NCBI RefSeq assembly: GCF_030283205.1
Contig: NZ_JASNWF010000005.1
Location: 310,001 to 374,000, forward strand
Origin: Actinomadura opuntiae
GTDB taxonomy: Bacteria > Actinomycetota > Actinomycetes > Streptosporangiales > Streptosporangiaceae
DNA length: 64,000 nt
Reading direction: 5' to 3'
Below the pieces are notes generated by a model, which did not search any database, was not told the origin of the DNA, and saw nothing but the letters and a program-made list of their open reading frames with translations. The translations under genes were made by a program, and so were the position numbers. Below are positions 16,724 through 23,956 of this stretch, one piece after another (the stretch's first letter is position 1; every line of letters starts with the position of its first letter).

Positions 16724-17563
16724 TCAGCCGACGAGGGACTGGGTGCCGAGCACGCCGAGGAGCGCGAGGCGCTCGGCGTCCGGGGTGCCGGGCTCCGCCG
16801 TGTAGATCATGATGCGCAGGTCGCTGCCGTTCACGTTCAGCACGTCGCAGTCCAGCGTGAGGGTGCCCACCCGCGGATGGTCGATGGTCTTGCGGGACGC
16901 GTCGTGCCGCCCGACGGTGCCGGAGTCCCACAGCTCGGCGAACCGCTCGCTCGTCCGGTGCAGCTCCGCGATCAGCCGTTGCAGCCCCTGGTCGGCGTGG
17001 TAGCGGCCGGCCGTCGCGCGCAGGTCGCCGACCAGCGCGGCCAGGAACGCGCGCCGCTCCTCCGGCGTGGACCGGACGCGGTTCTCCGGCCCGACGAAGT
17101 TGCGCCACACCCCGTTGCGCTCGAATCCCCGCCAGCTCGACGTGTCGCCCATCAGCGCCGTGTACATCGGGTTTGCCAGCAGCAGCGTCCAGGCGGCGTC
17201 GTAGACCGCGACGGGCGTGCCGGCGAGCCGGTCCAGCAGCCGCTGGACGCTCGGGGTGATGTACGCGGGCACCGCGTCCGGGCCCGGCGGCGCCAGCCCG
17301 GCGAGGTGGAACATGTGCTCGCGCTCGTCCGGCGACAGCCGCAGGGCCCGCGCCAGCGCCTCGACGACCTGCGGCGACGGGTTGGACGCGCGGCCCTGCT
17401 CCAGGCGCGTGACGTAGTCGACGGAGATCCCGGCCAGCTGCGCCAGCTCCTCGCGGCGCAGCCCGGCCGTGCGGCGGTGCCCGCCGGCGGGCAGCCCGGC
17501 CGCCTCGGGCGCGACGCGGTCGCGCCAGCGGTGCAGCGTCCTGCCGAACTTCCCCGGTGCCAT
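16724..17563 (-). CDS. XRE regulator with MmyB-like ligand-binding domain
   Basis: 279 residues. The N-terminal helix-turn-helix with RRTAGLRREELAQLAGISVDYVTRLEQGR (about 30-58) and SPDEREHMFHLAGLA is diagnostic of the MmyB/MLTR group. The PAS-like domain follows (VAVYDAAWTLLLANPMYTALMGD near 117-140, NFVGPENR, and DPR-type HPRVGTLTLDCDVL near 232). These regulators usually control a divergent oxidoreductase gene, and here an SDR gene starts 103 bp away on the other strand. Ligand unknown. Confidence 0.92.
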   Translation of the reverse strand: MAPGKFGRTLHRWRDRVAPEAAGLPAGGHRRTAGLRREELAQLAGISVDYVTRLEQGRASNPSPQVVEALARALRLSPDEREHMFHLAGLAPPGPDAVPAYITPSVQRLLDRLAGTPVAVYDAAWTLLLANPMYTALMGDTSSWRGFERNGVWRNFVGPENRVRSTPEERRAFLAALVGDLRATAGRYHADQGLQRLIAELHRTSERFAELWDSGTVGRHDASRKTIDHPRVGTLTLDCDVLNVNGSDLRIMIYTAEPGTPDAERLALLGVLGTQSLVG

Positions 17564-17596
17564 GCCCCCAGTCTGCCCGCCCGCACCGCGCAGCTG

Positions 17597-17617
17597 CCTG
17601 GTACCGCCGTTCCCAGG
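17597..17617. promoter_or_regulatory. Inverted repeat between divergent MmyB-like and SDR genes
   Basis: CCTGG (17597-17601) and CCAGG (17613-17617), spaced by 11 bases, lie in the middle of the divergent intergenic region. Candidate operator for the MmyB-like regulator; short and therefore tentative. Confidence 0.3.
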
Positions 17618-17665
17618 AAGAGGGGACGACTGGCTGACCGCGCCGCCGCGCCGCAACCTGGAGAC

Positions 17666-18373
17666 ATGACGACGACACTGATCACCGGAGCGAACAAGGG
17701 CCTGGGCTACGAGACCGCGCGGCGGCTCATCGCGGCGGGCCACACCGTCTACATCGGCAGCCGGGACGCCGAGCGGGGCCGCCGCGCCGCCGCCGAACTG
17801 GGCGCGCGGCTGGTCGTCCTCGACGTGACCGACGACGCGTCCGTCGAGGCCGCCGCAAAGACGATCGAGGCCGACGGGGGCCTCGACGTGCTGGTCAACA
17901 ACGCCGGAATCGAGGCCCGGCTGCCCGACAACGGCGTGCCCGGCGCCGCCGAGGTCACGGCCGACCTGATGCGCACGTCCTTCGAGACCAACGTGTTCGG
18001 GGTGGTGCGCGTCACGCACGCGTTCCTGCCGCTGCTGCGGAAGGCGGAGGCGCCGGTCATCGTGAACGTGTCCAGCGGGCTCGCCTCGCTGGCGAAGGTC
18101 AGCGACCCGTCGACGCCCGCGTACGCCTACCCGGGCGTCGCGTACCCGGCGTCCAAGGCCGCGGTCAACATGATCACGGTGCAGTTCGCGAAGGCGTTCC
18201 CGGAGATGCGGATCAACGCGGTCGAGCCCGGGTTCACCGCGACGGACCTGAACGGGCGCACCGGCACGCAGACCGTCGAGGAGGGCGCCGAGATCATCGT
18301 CCGGATGGCGCAGGTCGCGCCGGACGGCCCGACCGGCGGCTACTTCGACGCCGAGGGCCGCCTCCCCTGGTGA
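17666..18373 (+). CDS. Short-chain dehydrogenase/reductase
   Basis: 235 residues. TLITGANKGLGYETAR gives the TGxxxGxG cofactor loop (near 7-14). NNAG is at about 77-80, VSSG carries the catalytic Ser near 133, and YPASK (about 155-159) carries Tyr and Lys. VEPGFTATDLNG is the standard C-terminal region. GGAG precedes the ATG. Probably controlled by the divergent MmyB-like regulator and acting on a small carbonyl compound; substrate unknown. Confidence 0.9.
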   Translation: MTTTLITGANKGLGYETARRLIAAGHTVYIGSRDAERGRRAAAELGARLVVLDVTDDASVEAAAKTIEADGGLDVLVNNAGIEARLPDNGVPGAAEVTADLMRTSFETNVFGVVRVTHAFLPLLRKAEAPVIVNVSSGLASLAKVSDPSTPAYAYPGVAYPASKAAVNMITVQFAKAFPEMRINAVEPGFTATDLNGRTGTQTVEEGAEIIVRMAQVAPDGPTGGYFDAEGRLPW

Positions 18374-18395
18374 CGGCGCGCCCGGCCGGGGGCGT

Positions 18396-19037
18396 CTAGG
18401 CGGGGGTGTGGACGATCTCCCGCTGCCACTCATCGCGCGGCTGGACGTGCAGGCGCCAGTAGTGCTCGGCGATGCGCTCGGGGTCGAAGAAGGTCCCCGC
18501 GGCGACGGGGCCGGCCACGGTCACGCTCGCCGCGTGGACGCCGGACGGCCCGTACTCCTGGTCGAGCAGGGTCACCAGCGTCCGCACCCCGGCCTTGCCG
18601 AGCGAGAGGCTGACGTACTCGGGCTTCGGCTCCGGCATGCCGCCGGTGACGATGAACGTGCCGCTCCCGCGCCGCGCCATGTCCGGCGCGACGTGGGCGG
18701 CGGCCGTCAGCGCCCCGCCGACGTTGACCGCCCAGGCGTCCAGCTGCTCGCGGGCCGACAGCTCGCCGATCCGGTCCGGCCGGACGAGCGCCGCGTTGTA
18801 GACCACGACGTCCGGGACGCCGAACTCGGCCGCCGCCGCGTCGAGGGCGCCGCGCAGCGCCGTCTCGTCGGCGGCGTCGGCGGCCAGCCGGACGACGGGC
18901 GCCGCGGCCTCCCCGATCTCGGCGAGCTTCCCGGCGTTGCGTCCGACGAGGGCGACCGGCATCCCCTCGCGGGCGAACCGCCGCGCGACGGCCCGGCCGA
19001 TCCCCGGCCCCGCCCCGATGACCACTGCTCCCGGCAT
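18396..19037 (-). CDS. Atypical SDR-family protein lacking catalytic Tyr
   Basis: 213 residues from the ATG at 19037, with GGGAGACGAG upstream. The Rossmann loop VIGAGPGIGRAVA (GxxxGxG, about 6-18) and NVGGAL are present. At the active site, the expected YxxxK reads LSLGK (SLSLGKAGVRTL), so the Tyr is replaced by Leu, and the catalytic Ser region is FIVTGG. The protein can bind dinucleotide but may not be a standard dehydrogenase. The gene sits behind a promoter with the architecture recognised by MerR-family activators. Confidence 0.85.
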   Translation of the reverse strand: MPGAVVIGAGPGIGRAVARRFAREGMPVALVGRNAGKLAEIGEAAAPVVRLAADAADETALRGALDAAAAEFGVPDVVVYNAALVRPDRIGELSAREQLDAWAVNVGGALTAAAHVAPDMARRGSGTFIVTGGMPEPKPEYVSLSLGKAGVRTLVTLLDQEYGPSGVHAASVTVAGPVAAGTFFDPERIAEHYWRLHVQPRDEWQREIVHTPA

Positions 19038-19060
19038 CTCGTCTCCCTTCGACGGCCGTG

Positions 19061-19092
19061 ACACTAGAGCTTCACACCGGTGTGAAGGTCAA
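19061..19092 (-). promoter_or_regulatory. MerR-type promoter with 18-bp perfect palindrome
   Basis: Reading leftward: TTGACC at 19092-19087, an over-long spacer of 19-20 bases, then TAGTGT/CTAGTG at about 19067-19061. Filling the spacer is CTTCACACCGGTGTGAAG (19070-19087), a perfect palindrome. A long spacer occupied by a dyad is the hallmark of MerR-family controlled promoters. It drives the atypical SDR gene at 19037. No merR gene is adjacent. Confidence 0.6.
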
Positions 19093-19095
19093 GCG

Positions 19096-19866
19096 CTAGT
19101 CGTCGAGTTCGGCCAGGGCGGGCGCGGTGCCCGCCTCGGCGCCCTCGCCGCGGGACCGGACGTACCGCGACAGCCACCAGCTGAACGCGCTGAGCAGGAT
19201 CAACCCGACCGGCGCTATCCACACCATGGGGGAACCGGGCTCGCGCAGGGCCTTGCCGAGCCCGGTGTAGACGAGGGTGCCGGGGAGGATCCCGACGAAG
19301 GTGCCCGCGATGTAGGGCCCGAACCGGACGCCCGCCACACCGGCGCCGTAGTTCACCACGCCGAACGGGAACAGCCCGACCATCCGCAGCACCAGGATCG
19401 ACTCGAACGCGCGGCGCGACAGGTAGGCGTCCAGCCGCGCGAGCCGCCCCGAACCGGCGTACCGGGCGACCGCGGGGCGGCCCAGCGCCCTCGCCATCGC
19501 GAACGAGAGCGCGGCGCCCGCGGTGGCCCCGACGAGCACCGACCCGACGCCGACGGCGACGCCGAACAGCGCCCCGGCGGAGGCGTTCAGCACCGAGCCC
19601 GGCACCAGCGCGGTCACTGCCAGCGCGTAGCAGAGCGCGAAGACCACAGGCCCCCACCAGCCGAGCGAGTCGACCCAGTCGCCGACGTCGCCCCACACCG
19701 CGCCGCCGGCCACCGCCACCAGCACCCCGACGCCGAGCAGCGCGGCGCCGAGGACCAGCAGCTTCACGACGGCCCCCCGGCTGACGGCGGGACCCCCGTC
19801 CGGCTGCGGTTCCTTCGCTGCCTCGCCGGCACCCGGCAAGGGCGCGGCGGCGGGTTGGCGGCTCAT
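19096..19866 (-). CDS. VTT-domain (TVP38/TMEM64, DedA-like) membrane protein
   Basis: 256 residues. A polar N-terminus, then several TM helices. The VTT/SNARE-associated core is visible: ALVPGSVLNASAGALFGVAVG near 85-105, LVLRMVGLFPFGVVNYGAGVAGVRFGPYIAGTFVGILPGTLVYTGLGKAL near 157-205, and a C-terminal helix. The family functions in membrane lipid scrambling or transport. GGAG precedes the ATG. No operon partner: it is separated from the SDR gene by the MerR-type promoter. Confidence 0.88.
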   Translation of the reverse strand: MSRQPAAAPLPGAGEAAKEPQPDGGPAVSRGAVVKLLVLGAALLGVGVLVAVAGGAVWGDVGDWVDSLGWWGPVVFALCYALAVTALVPGSVLNASAGALFGVAVGVGSVLVGATAGAALSFAMARALGRPAVARYAGSGRLARLDAYLSRRAFESILVLRMVGLFPFGVVNYGAGVAGVRFGPYIAGTFVGILPGTLVYTGLGKALREPGSPMVWIAPVGLILLSAFSWWLSRYVRSRGEGAEAGTAPALAELDD

Positions 19867-19979
19867 GTCTCTCCTGCGGGCGAGTTTCCGGTGTCCAGGT
19901 CACGCTACGAGGCGCGGCGGGTAAAAGCACCACCCCCGCCCCCGTGGCCGCGCTCCGGACGCTCCGGTCGCCGGCCGGG

Positions 19980-20780
19980 TCAGCGGTCCTTGCGGGCGAC
20001 GGCGGTCCAGCCGGCGTCGGTGACGTACTCGCCGCCGGCGGGCCGCCACTCGTGCAGCGGGACGACGCCGGGCTCCAGGATCGTCAGGCCGTCCAGCAGC
20101 CCGGCCACCTGCTCGCGCGTCCGGGCGACCAGCGCCGCGTTCGCCGACTGCGAACGGTAGGTCTCCCCGACGTTCACGTTGCGTTGCTCCTCCACCGCCG
20201 CGTGCGACAGGATCACGTGGCTGCCGGGCGGGACCGCGTCGGTGAACCGCCGGACGATCCCCGCCGGGTCCCGCTCGTCGGGGACGAAGTGCAGCACCGC
20301 GACGAACAGCACGCACACCGGCCGGCCGAAGTCGATCAGCCGCCGCACCTGCGGGTCGTCCAGCACCGCGCCGGGCTCGCGCAGGTCGGCCTGGACGACG
20401 GCGGTCCGGTCGTCGGCGTCGACCAGCGCCCGCGCGTGCGCGGCCACCAGCGGGTCGTCGTCCACGTAGGCGACCCGCGCGCCGGGCCGCACGGCGCGGG
20501 CGACCTCGTGCACGTTGCCCTGCGTCGGCAGCCCGGTGCCGAGATCGAGGAACTGGTCGATGCCGCTCTCGGCGACGAACCGGACCGCCCGCTGCAGGAA
20601 CGCCCGGTTGGCCCGCGCGACCCCCTCCACCGTCGGCAGCGCCCGCCTGACCTCCTCGGCGGCGAGGCGGTCGCACTCGTAGTTGTCCTTGCCGCCGAGG
20701 AAGTAGTCGTACATGCGGGCCACGCTCGGCGTCGTCATGTCGACCACGCCCGGCGGCGGCACGTTCCCGGAGCCGTCCAT
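19980..20780 (-). CDS. SAM-dependent methyltransferase, DUF574 family
   Basis: 266 residues. Signature blocks of the family: SVARMYDYFLGGKDNYECDR near 18-37, RANRAFLQRAVRF, FLDLGTGLPTQGNVHEVA near 76-93 (SAM motif I), VAYVDDDPLV, and RPVCVLFVAVLHFVPDE near 147. GGAGAGGGG precedes the chosen ATG; an in-frame ATG 42 bases upstream is less favoured. These methyltransferases are numerous in actinomycetes, often beside XRE/DUF397 genes; substrates are mostly unknown. A second member starts at 53093. Confidence 0.9.
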   Translation of the reverse strand: MDGSGNVPPPGVVDMTTPSVARMYDYFLGGKDNYECDRLAAEEVRRALPTVEGVARANRAFLQRAVRFVAESGIDQFLDLGTGLPTQGNVHEVARAVRPGARVAYVDDDPLVAAHARALVDADDRTAVVQADLREPGAVLDDPQVRRLIDFGRPVCVLFVAVLHFVPDERDPAGIVRRFTDAVPPGSHVILSHAAVEEQRNVNVGETYRSQSANAALVARTREQVAGLLDGLTILEPGVVPLHEWRPAGGEYVTDAGWTAVARKDR

Positions 20781-20866
20781 CGCGAACCCCTCTCCAGCCG
20801 CATCAACGGCGATCACCGTCATTGTCGGACATCTGCGCTCAAAGCGGGAATCGCTGCCCGGCCGCG

Positions 20867-21727
20867 TCAGTGGTAGGCGTGCTCCGCGGCCGGGAAGGCG
20901 CCGTTCACGACCTCCTCCGCGAAGGTGCGCACGGCCTCGTCCAGCGTGGCCCGGATGCCCGCGTAGTCCTTGACGAAGCGCGGCACCCGCCCCGGCGTGA
21001 GGCCCATCGCGTCCGTCCAGACGAGGACCTGCGCGTCGCAGTTCGGGCCCGCGCCGATCCCGACCGTGGGGATGTCCAGCGCGCCGGTGACCTCGGTGGC
21101 CAGCTCCTCCGGCACCGCTTCGAGGACGACCGCGAACGCCCCCGCGGCCTGCACGGCGCGGGCGTCCCGGACGAGCCGCCGCGCCGCCGTCTCGCCGCGG
21201 CCCTGCACCCGGTAGCCGCCGAACGCGTTCACCGACTGCGGCGTCAGCCCGAGGTGGCCCATGACGGGGATGCCGGCGGACACCATCATGTCGATCTGGC
21301 GGGCGCTGCGCTCCCCGCCCTCCAGCTTGACCGCGCCGACCCCGGCCTCCTTGACCAGCCGCGTCGCGCTGCGCAGCGCCTGCGCCGGACCCGCCTGGTA
21401 GCTGCCGAACGGCAGGTCGCCGATGATCAGCGCCCGCTCCGTCCCGCGGACCACCGCGGACGCCAGGACGAGGACCTCCTCCAGCGTCACTGGGACGGTC
21501 GAGCCGTACCCCAGGTGGCAGGCGCCCATCGTGTCGCCGACCAGGAGCACGGGGATGCCCGCCTGGTCGAAGACGGACGCGGTCATCGCGTCGTAGGCGG
21601 TGAGCATCGGCCATTTCTCGCCGTTCTCCTTGGCGGCGGCGATGTCCCGCACGTTCACGCGGCGGGAGAATTCACCCCCGTAGAGGGACGGCCTGTTCTG
21701 CGAGCGGGCATGCGAAACACGCGTCAT
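20867..21727 (-). CDS. panB: 3-methyl-2-oxobutanoate hydroxymethyltransferase
   Basis: 286 residues, the family's normal length plus a short polar N-terminus. It catalyses the first committed step of pantothenate synthesis, hydroxymethylation of 2-oxoisovalerate with 5,10-methylene-tetrahydrofolate in the cytosol. Landmarks: MLTAYDAMTASVFDQAGIPVLLVGD near 41-65 (Asp metal ligand), DLPFGSYQ, AVKLEGG, MGHLGLTPQ, VLEAVPEELA (catalytic Glu near 190) and IGAGPNCDAQVLVW. GGGGAG lies upstream of the ATG. No panC or panD is nearby, so it stands alone. Confidence 0.97.
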   Translation of the reverse strand: MTRVSHARSQNRPSLYGGEFSRRVNVRDIAAAKENGEKWPMLTAYDAMTASVFDQAGIPVLLVGDTMGACHLGYGSTVPVTLEEVLVLASAVVRGTERALIIGDLPFGSYQAGPAQALRSATRLVKEAGVGAVKLEGGERSARQIDMMVSAGIPVMGHLGLTPQSVNAFGGYRVQGRGETAARRLVRDARAVQAAGAFAVVLEAVPEELATEVTGALDIPTVGIGAGPNCDAQVLVWTDAMGLTPGRVPRFVKDYAGIRATLDEAVRTFAEEVVNGAFPAAEHAYH

Positions 21728-21910
21728 GACGACGGCTCCCCTTGCTCATCTCGAAGCGCCCTAACGGCGTCTCCGGACTCCCGCCATCCTGACACGCCCG
21801 TCCCACCGGGTCGAGACTCCATGTCCGCCGCCCGCCGCGCGGACATGGCACCGGGGCGGGTTCGGGAAACGCGGTTGTGCGCGGGACTTGAACGCGTCAG
21901 GCTCGGGCGG

Positions 21911-22648
21911 ATGGATCGTGACCAGATCTCCGGACTCGCCCACGCAGACCATCCCATCGCGGCCCCTCTCGACGACGATTCGGTCCGCAGCCTGCTGGAG
22001 CACGGCGTCCCGCGCGGCGACGCCCGCGTCCTCGACCTCGGCTGCGGCGGCGGTGAATGGCTCCTGCGCGCGCTGGCCGCGCATGAGGGGGTGCGGGCCG
22101 AGGGCGTCGACATCGACGAAGGGGCGCTGGCGCGTGCCCGCGAGAAGGCGCGCGACCTCGGCGTGGACGAGCGCCTCGTCCTGCACCACCGGGACGCCGC
22201 GGAACTCGACCCCTCGCATGAGTTCGACCTGGTGCTCAGTGTCGGCGCCACGCATGCCTTCGGCGGCCTGCTGCCCGCGCTCGCGGCGGCCCGCGAGCAC
22301 CTGGCCCCCGGCGGGCGCGTCCTGATCGGCGACGGGTACTGGGAACGCGAGCCGTCACCCGCGGCCGTGGCCATGCTCGGCGACTTCGCCGATCTCGCGA
22401 CCACGGTGGACCGCGTCGTCGCCGACGGGTGGACGCCCGTCTACGGGCACGTCAGCACGCGCCGCGAACTCGACGACTACGAATGGGCGTGGACGGGGTC
22501 CCTGGCGTCATGGGCGCTGGAGCACCGGGATGATCCGGAGAGTTCGCAGGCCCTCGCGGCGGCCGCCGAGCACCGCGACGAATGGCTGCGCGTCTACCGG
22601 GACTCCTTCGGCTTCGTCTGCCTGGTCCTCCGCCTGACGTCCGCCTGA
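21911..22648 (+). CDS. Class I SAM-dependent methyltransferase
   Basis: 245 residues. SAM motif I VLDLGCGGGEWLLRAL near 39-54, acidic loop GVDIDEGAL near 64, motif II/III FDLVLSVGATHAFGGLLPAL and HLAPGGRVLIGDGYWERE near 131-148. The WEREPS...D pattern and EHRDEWLRVYRDSFGFVCLVLR end resemble uncharacterised actinomycete methyltransferases. The ATG has no obvious ribosome-binding site and the frame is open upstream, so the start may be earlier. The gene ends inside a tandem repeat that duplicates its stop-codon region. Confidence 0.85.
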   Translation: MDRDQISGLAHADHPIAAPLDDDSVRSLLEHGVPRGDARVLDLGCGGGEWLLRALAAHEGVRAEGVDIDEGALARAREKARDLGVDERLVLHHRDAAELDPSHEFDLVLSVGATHAFGGLLPALAAAREHLAPGGRVLIGDGYWEREPSPAAVAMLGDFADLATTVDRVVADGWTPVYGHVSTRRELDDYEWAWTGSLASWALEHRDDPESSQALAAAAEHRDEWLRVYRDSFGFVCLVLRLTSA

Positions 22649-22719
22649 CCCGGACGACGTCCGCCTGACCCGGACGACGTCCGCCTGACCCAGTCCTCCG
22701 CCTGACCCAGTCCTCCGCC
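22638..22719. repeat. Tandem repeat duplicating the methyltransferase stop region
   Basis: 20-bp units (CGTCCGCCTGACCCGGACGA at 22638-22657 and 22658-22677), then a third partial copy and two degenerate CTCCGCCTGACCCAGTC copies. Each full unit can fold GTCCG/CGGAC with a 7-base loop. The array begins at the gene's TGA and fills the gap to the next gene. Confidence 0.9.
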
Positions 22720-22727
22720 CGCCTCGT

Positions 22728-23195
22728 TCAGGACGCCGGTTCCAGGAGGACGATCGGCATCTCGCGGCGCGCGATGCGCAGGTAGTGCCGGAAACCGGGA
22801 TAGACCTCGATCAGCTCTGGCCACAGGCGCCCGGTCTCCTCCGGGGTCGCCGCGCGGGCGACCATCGCCTGCCGGCGGCCCCGGACGAGGACCTGGCAGC
22901 CGGGGTCGGCCTGGAGGTTGAGCCACCAGGCCGGCGGGCGCTCGGAGCCCGCGTTGGTGGCGGCCACGGCGTAGCCGTCCCCGTGGCCGACGTAGGCCAG
23001 CGTCGCGTCCCGGACCCGCCCGCTCTTGCGGCCGGTCGTGCTGACCACCAGCAGCGGTGCGCCGAAGAGGGTCCCGGCGACGCGTCCCTTGAACCGCCTC
23101 AGCACCCAGGCGTGGGCGCGGCGGGCCAGGACGGCGCCGGGGCCGTGCGCGAGGCGGGGCGTGATGCGCGAGTGGAGCTCTGCCGCTTTCGTCAT
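22728..23195 (-). CDS. Deazaflavin-dependent nitroreductase-like protein (Ddn/DUF385)
   Basis: 155 residues. The family pattern is plain: GAPLLVVSTTGRKSGRVRDATLAYVGHGDGYAVAATNAGSERPPAWWLNLQADPGCQVLVRGRR (about 45-107), where the GRKSGR loop and WWLNL bind deazaflavin F420, then GLRWPELIEVYPGF-type end (here RLWPELIEVYPGFRHYLR). Relatives reduce quinones or nitro-compounds with F420H2. Divergent from a TetR gene with a dyad between them. The TetR protein probably represses it. Confidence 0.88.
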   Translation of the reverse strand: MTKAAELHSRITPRLAHGPGAVLARRAHAWVLRRFKGRVAGTLFGAPLLVVSTTGRKSGRVRDATLAYVGHGDGYAVAATNAGSERPPAWWLNLQADPGCQVLVRGRRQAMVARAATPEETGRLWPELIEVYPGFRHYLRIARREMPIVLLEPAS

Positions 23196-23214
23196 GCCGC
23201 CACCGTCGCACGAG

Positions 23215-23233
23215 TGTTGACCTGACGTCAACA
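23215..23233. promoter_or_regulatory. 19-bp inverted repeat between Ddn-like and TetR genes
   Basis: TGTTGAC-N5-GTCAACA, perfect in both 7-base arms (23215-23221 and 23227-23233), lies midway in the 62-bp divergent region. Size and position are typical of a TetR operator controlling both genes. Confidence 0.65.
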
Positions 23234-23257
23234 TACCTCTTGATAGCCTTCGGCGTC

Positions 23258-23851
23258 ATGGCGAAGCGACCTCTGGACACCCCCCGGGCCCTCGCGCGCC
23301 GCCGCCAGCTCATCGAGGCGGGCTTCGAGCACTTCGCCGACCACGACTACGACGACGTCCAGCTCGACCAGGTCACCAGGGCGATCGGCGTCTCGCACGG
23401 GGTCGTCTTCCAGCACTTCGGCACGAAGAAGGGCTTCTACCTGGCGATCGTCGAGCACCTCCTCGACGGCTTCCTCGACTGCGTCGCGCCCCGCGACGAC
23501 CTTCCCGCCGGCGAACGCCTCGACGCGGGCCTGGCCGGGTACATCGGGTGGGCGGCCGGGCATCCGCGCGGCTTCGCCTCGCTGATCAACGCCACGTCCC
23601 GCTTCGCCGAGGTCCGGGAGCTGGTCGAGCGGGCGCGCCGCACGACCATGGAGCTGATCGCGGACGGCCTCGGGCTCGACCTGGCCGAGCCCCGGGTCCG
23701 CATCGCGCTGCGCGGCTGGATCGGCGGCCTGGAGGCGACCGTGATCGAGTGGCTCCGCAGCCCCGAGGCCGCCACCGAACGGGAGTTGGCCGAGCGCATG
23801 CGGGCCACCCTCGCCGCCGCCCTCGGCCCGGCGGCGGCGCCCGGGCGCTGA
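23258..23851 (+). CDS. TetR-family transcriptional regulator
   Basis: 197 residues. N-terminal helix-turn-helix RRRQLIEAGFEHFADHDYDDVQLDQVTRAIGVSHGVVFQHFGTKKGFYLAIVEHLL (about 14-69). The remainder is helical with ASLINATSRFAEVRELVERARRTTMELIADGL, a TetR C-terminal ligand domain. It likely represses the divergent deazaflavin-dependent gene and itself through the dyad at 23215. Confidence 0.9.
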   Translation: MAKRPLDTPRALARRRQLIEAGFEHFADHDYDDVQLDQVTRAIGVSHGVVFQHFGTKKGFYLAIVEHLLDGFLDCVAPRDDLPAGERLDAGLAGYIGWAAGHPRGFASLINATSRFAEVRELVERARRTTMELIADGLGLDLAEPRVRIALRGWIGGLEATVIEWLRSPEAATERELAERMRATLAAALGPAAAPGR

Positions 23852-23956
23852 GCCCGGCCGTCCGCCGGCGCGGGTCTTCCGCCGGACGGCGTGTGACCGG
23901 GGAGTCACGCAGTAGGTTCGTCATGCGCGGCTTTCGGTGTGGCGGGAGGAAGCACG

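Noticed and set aside
22638..22719. CRISPR array
   Set aside because: Units are directly adjacent 20-bp tandem copies with no unique spacers.
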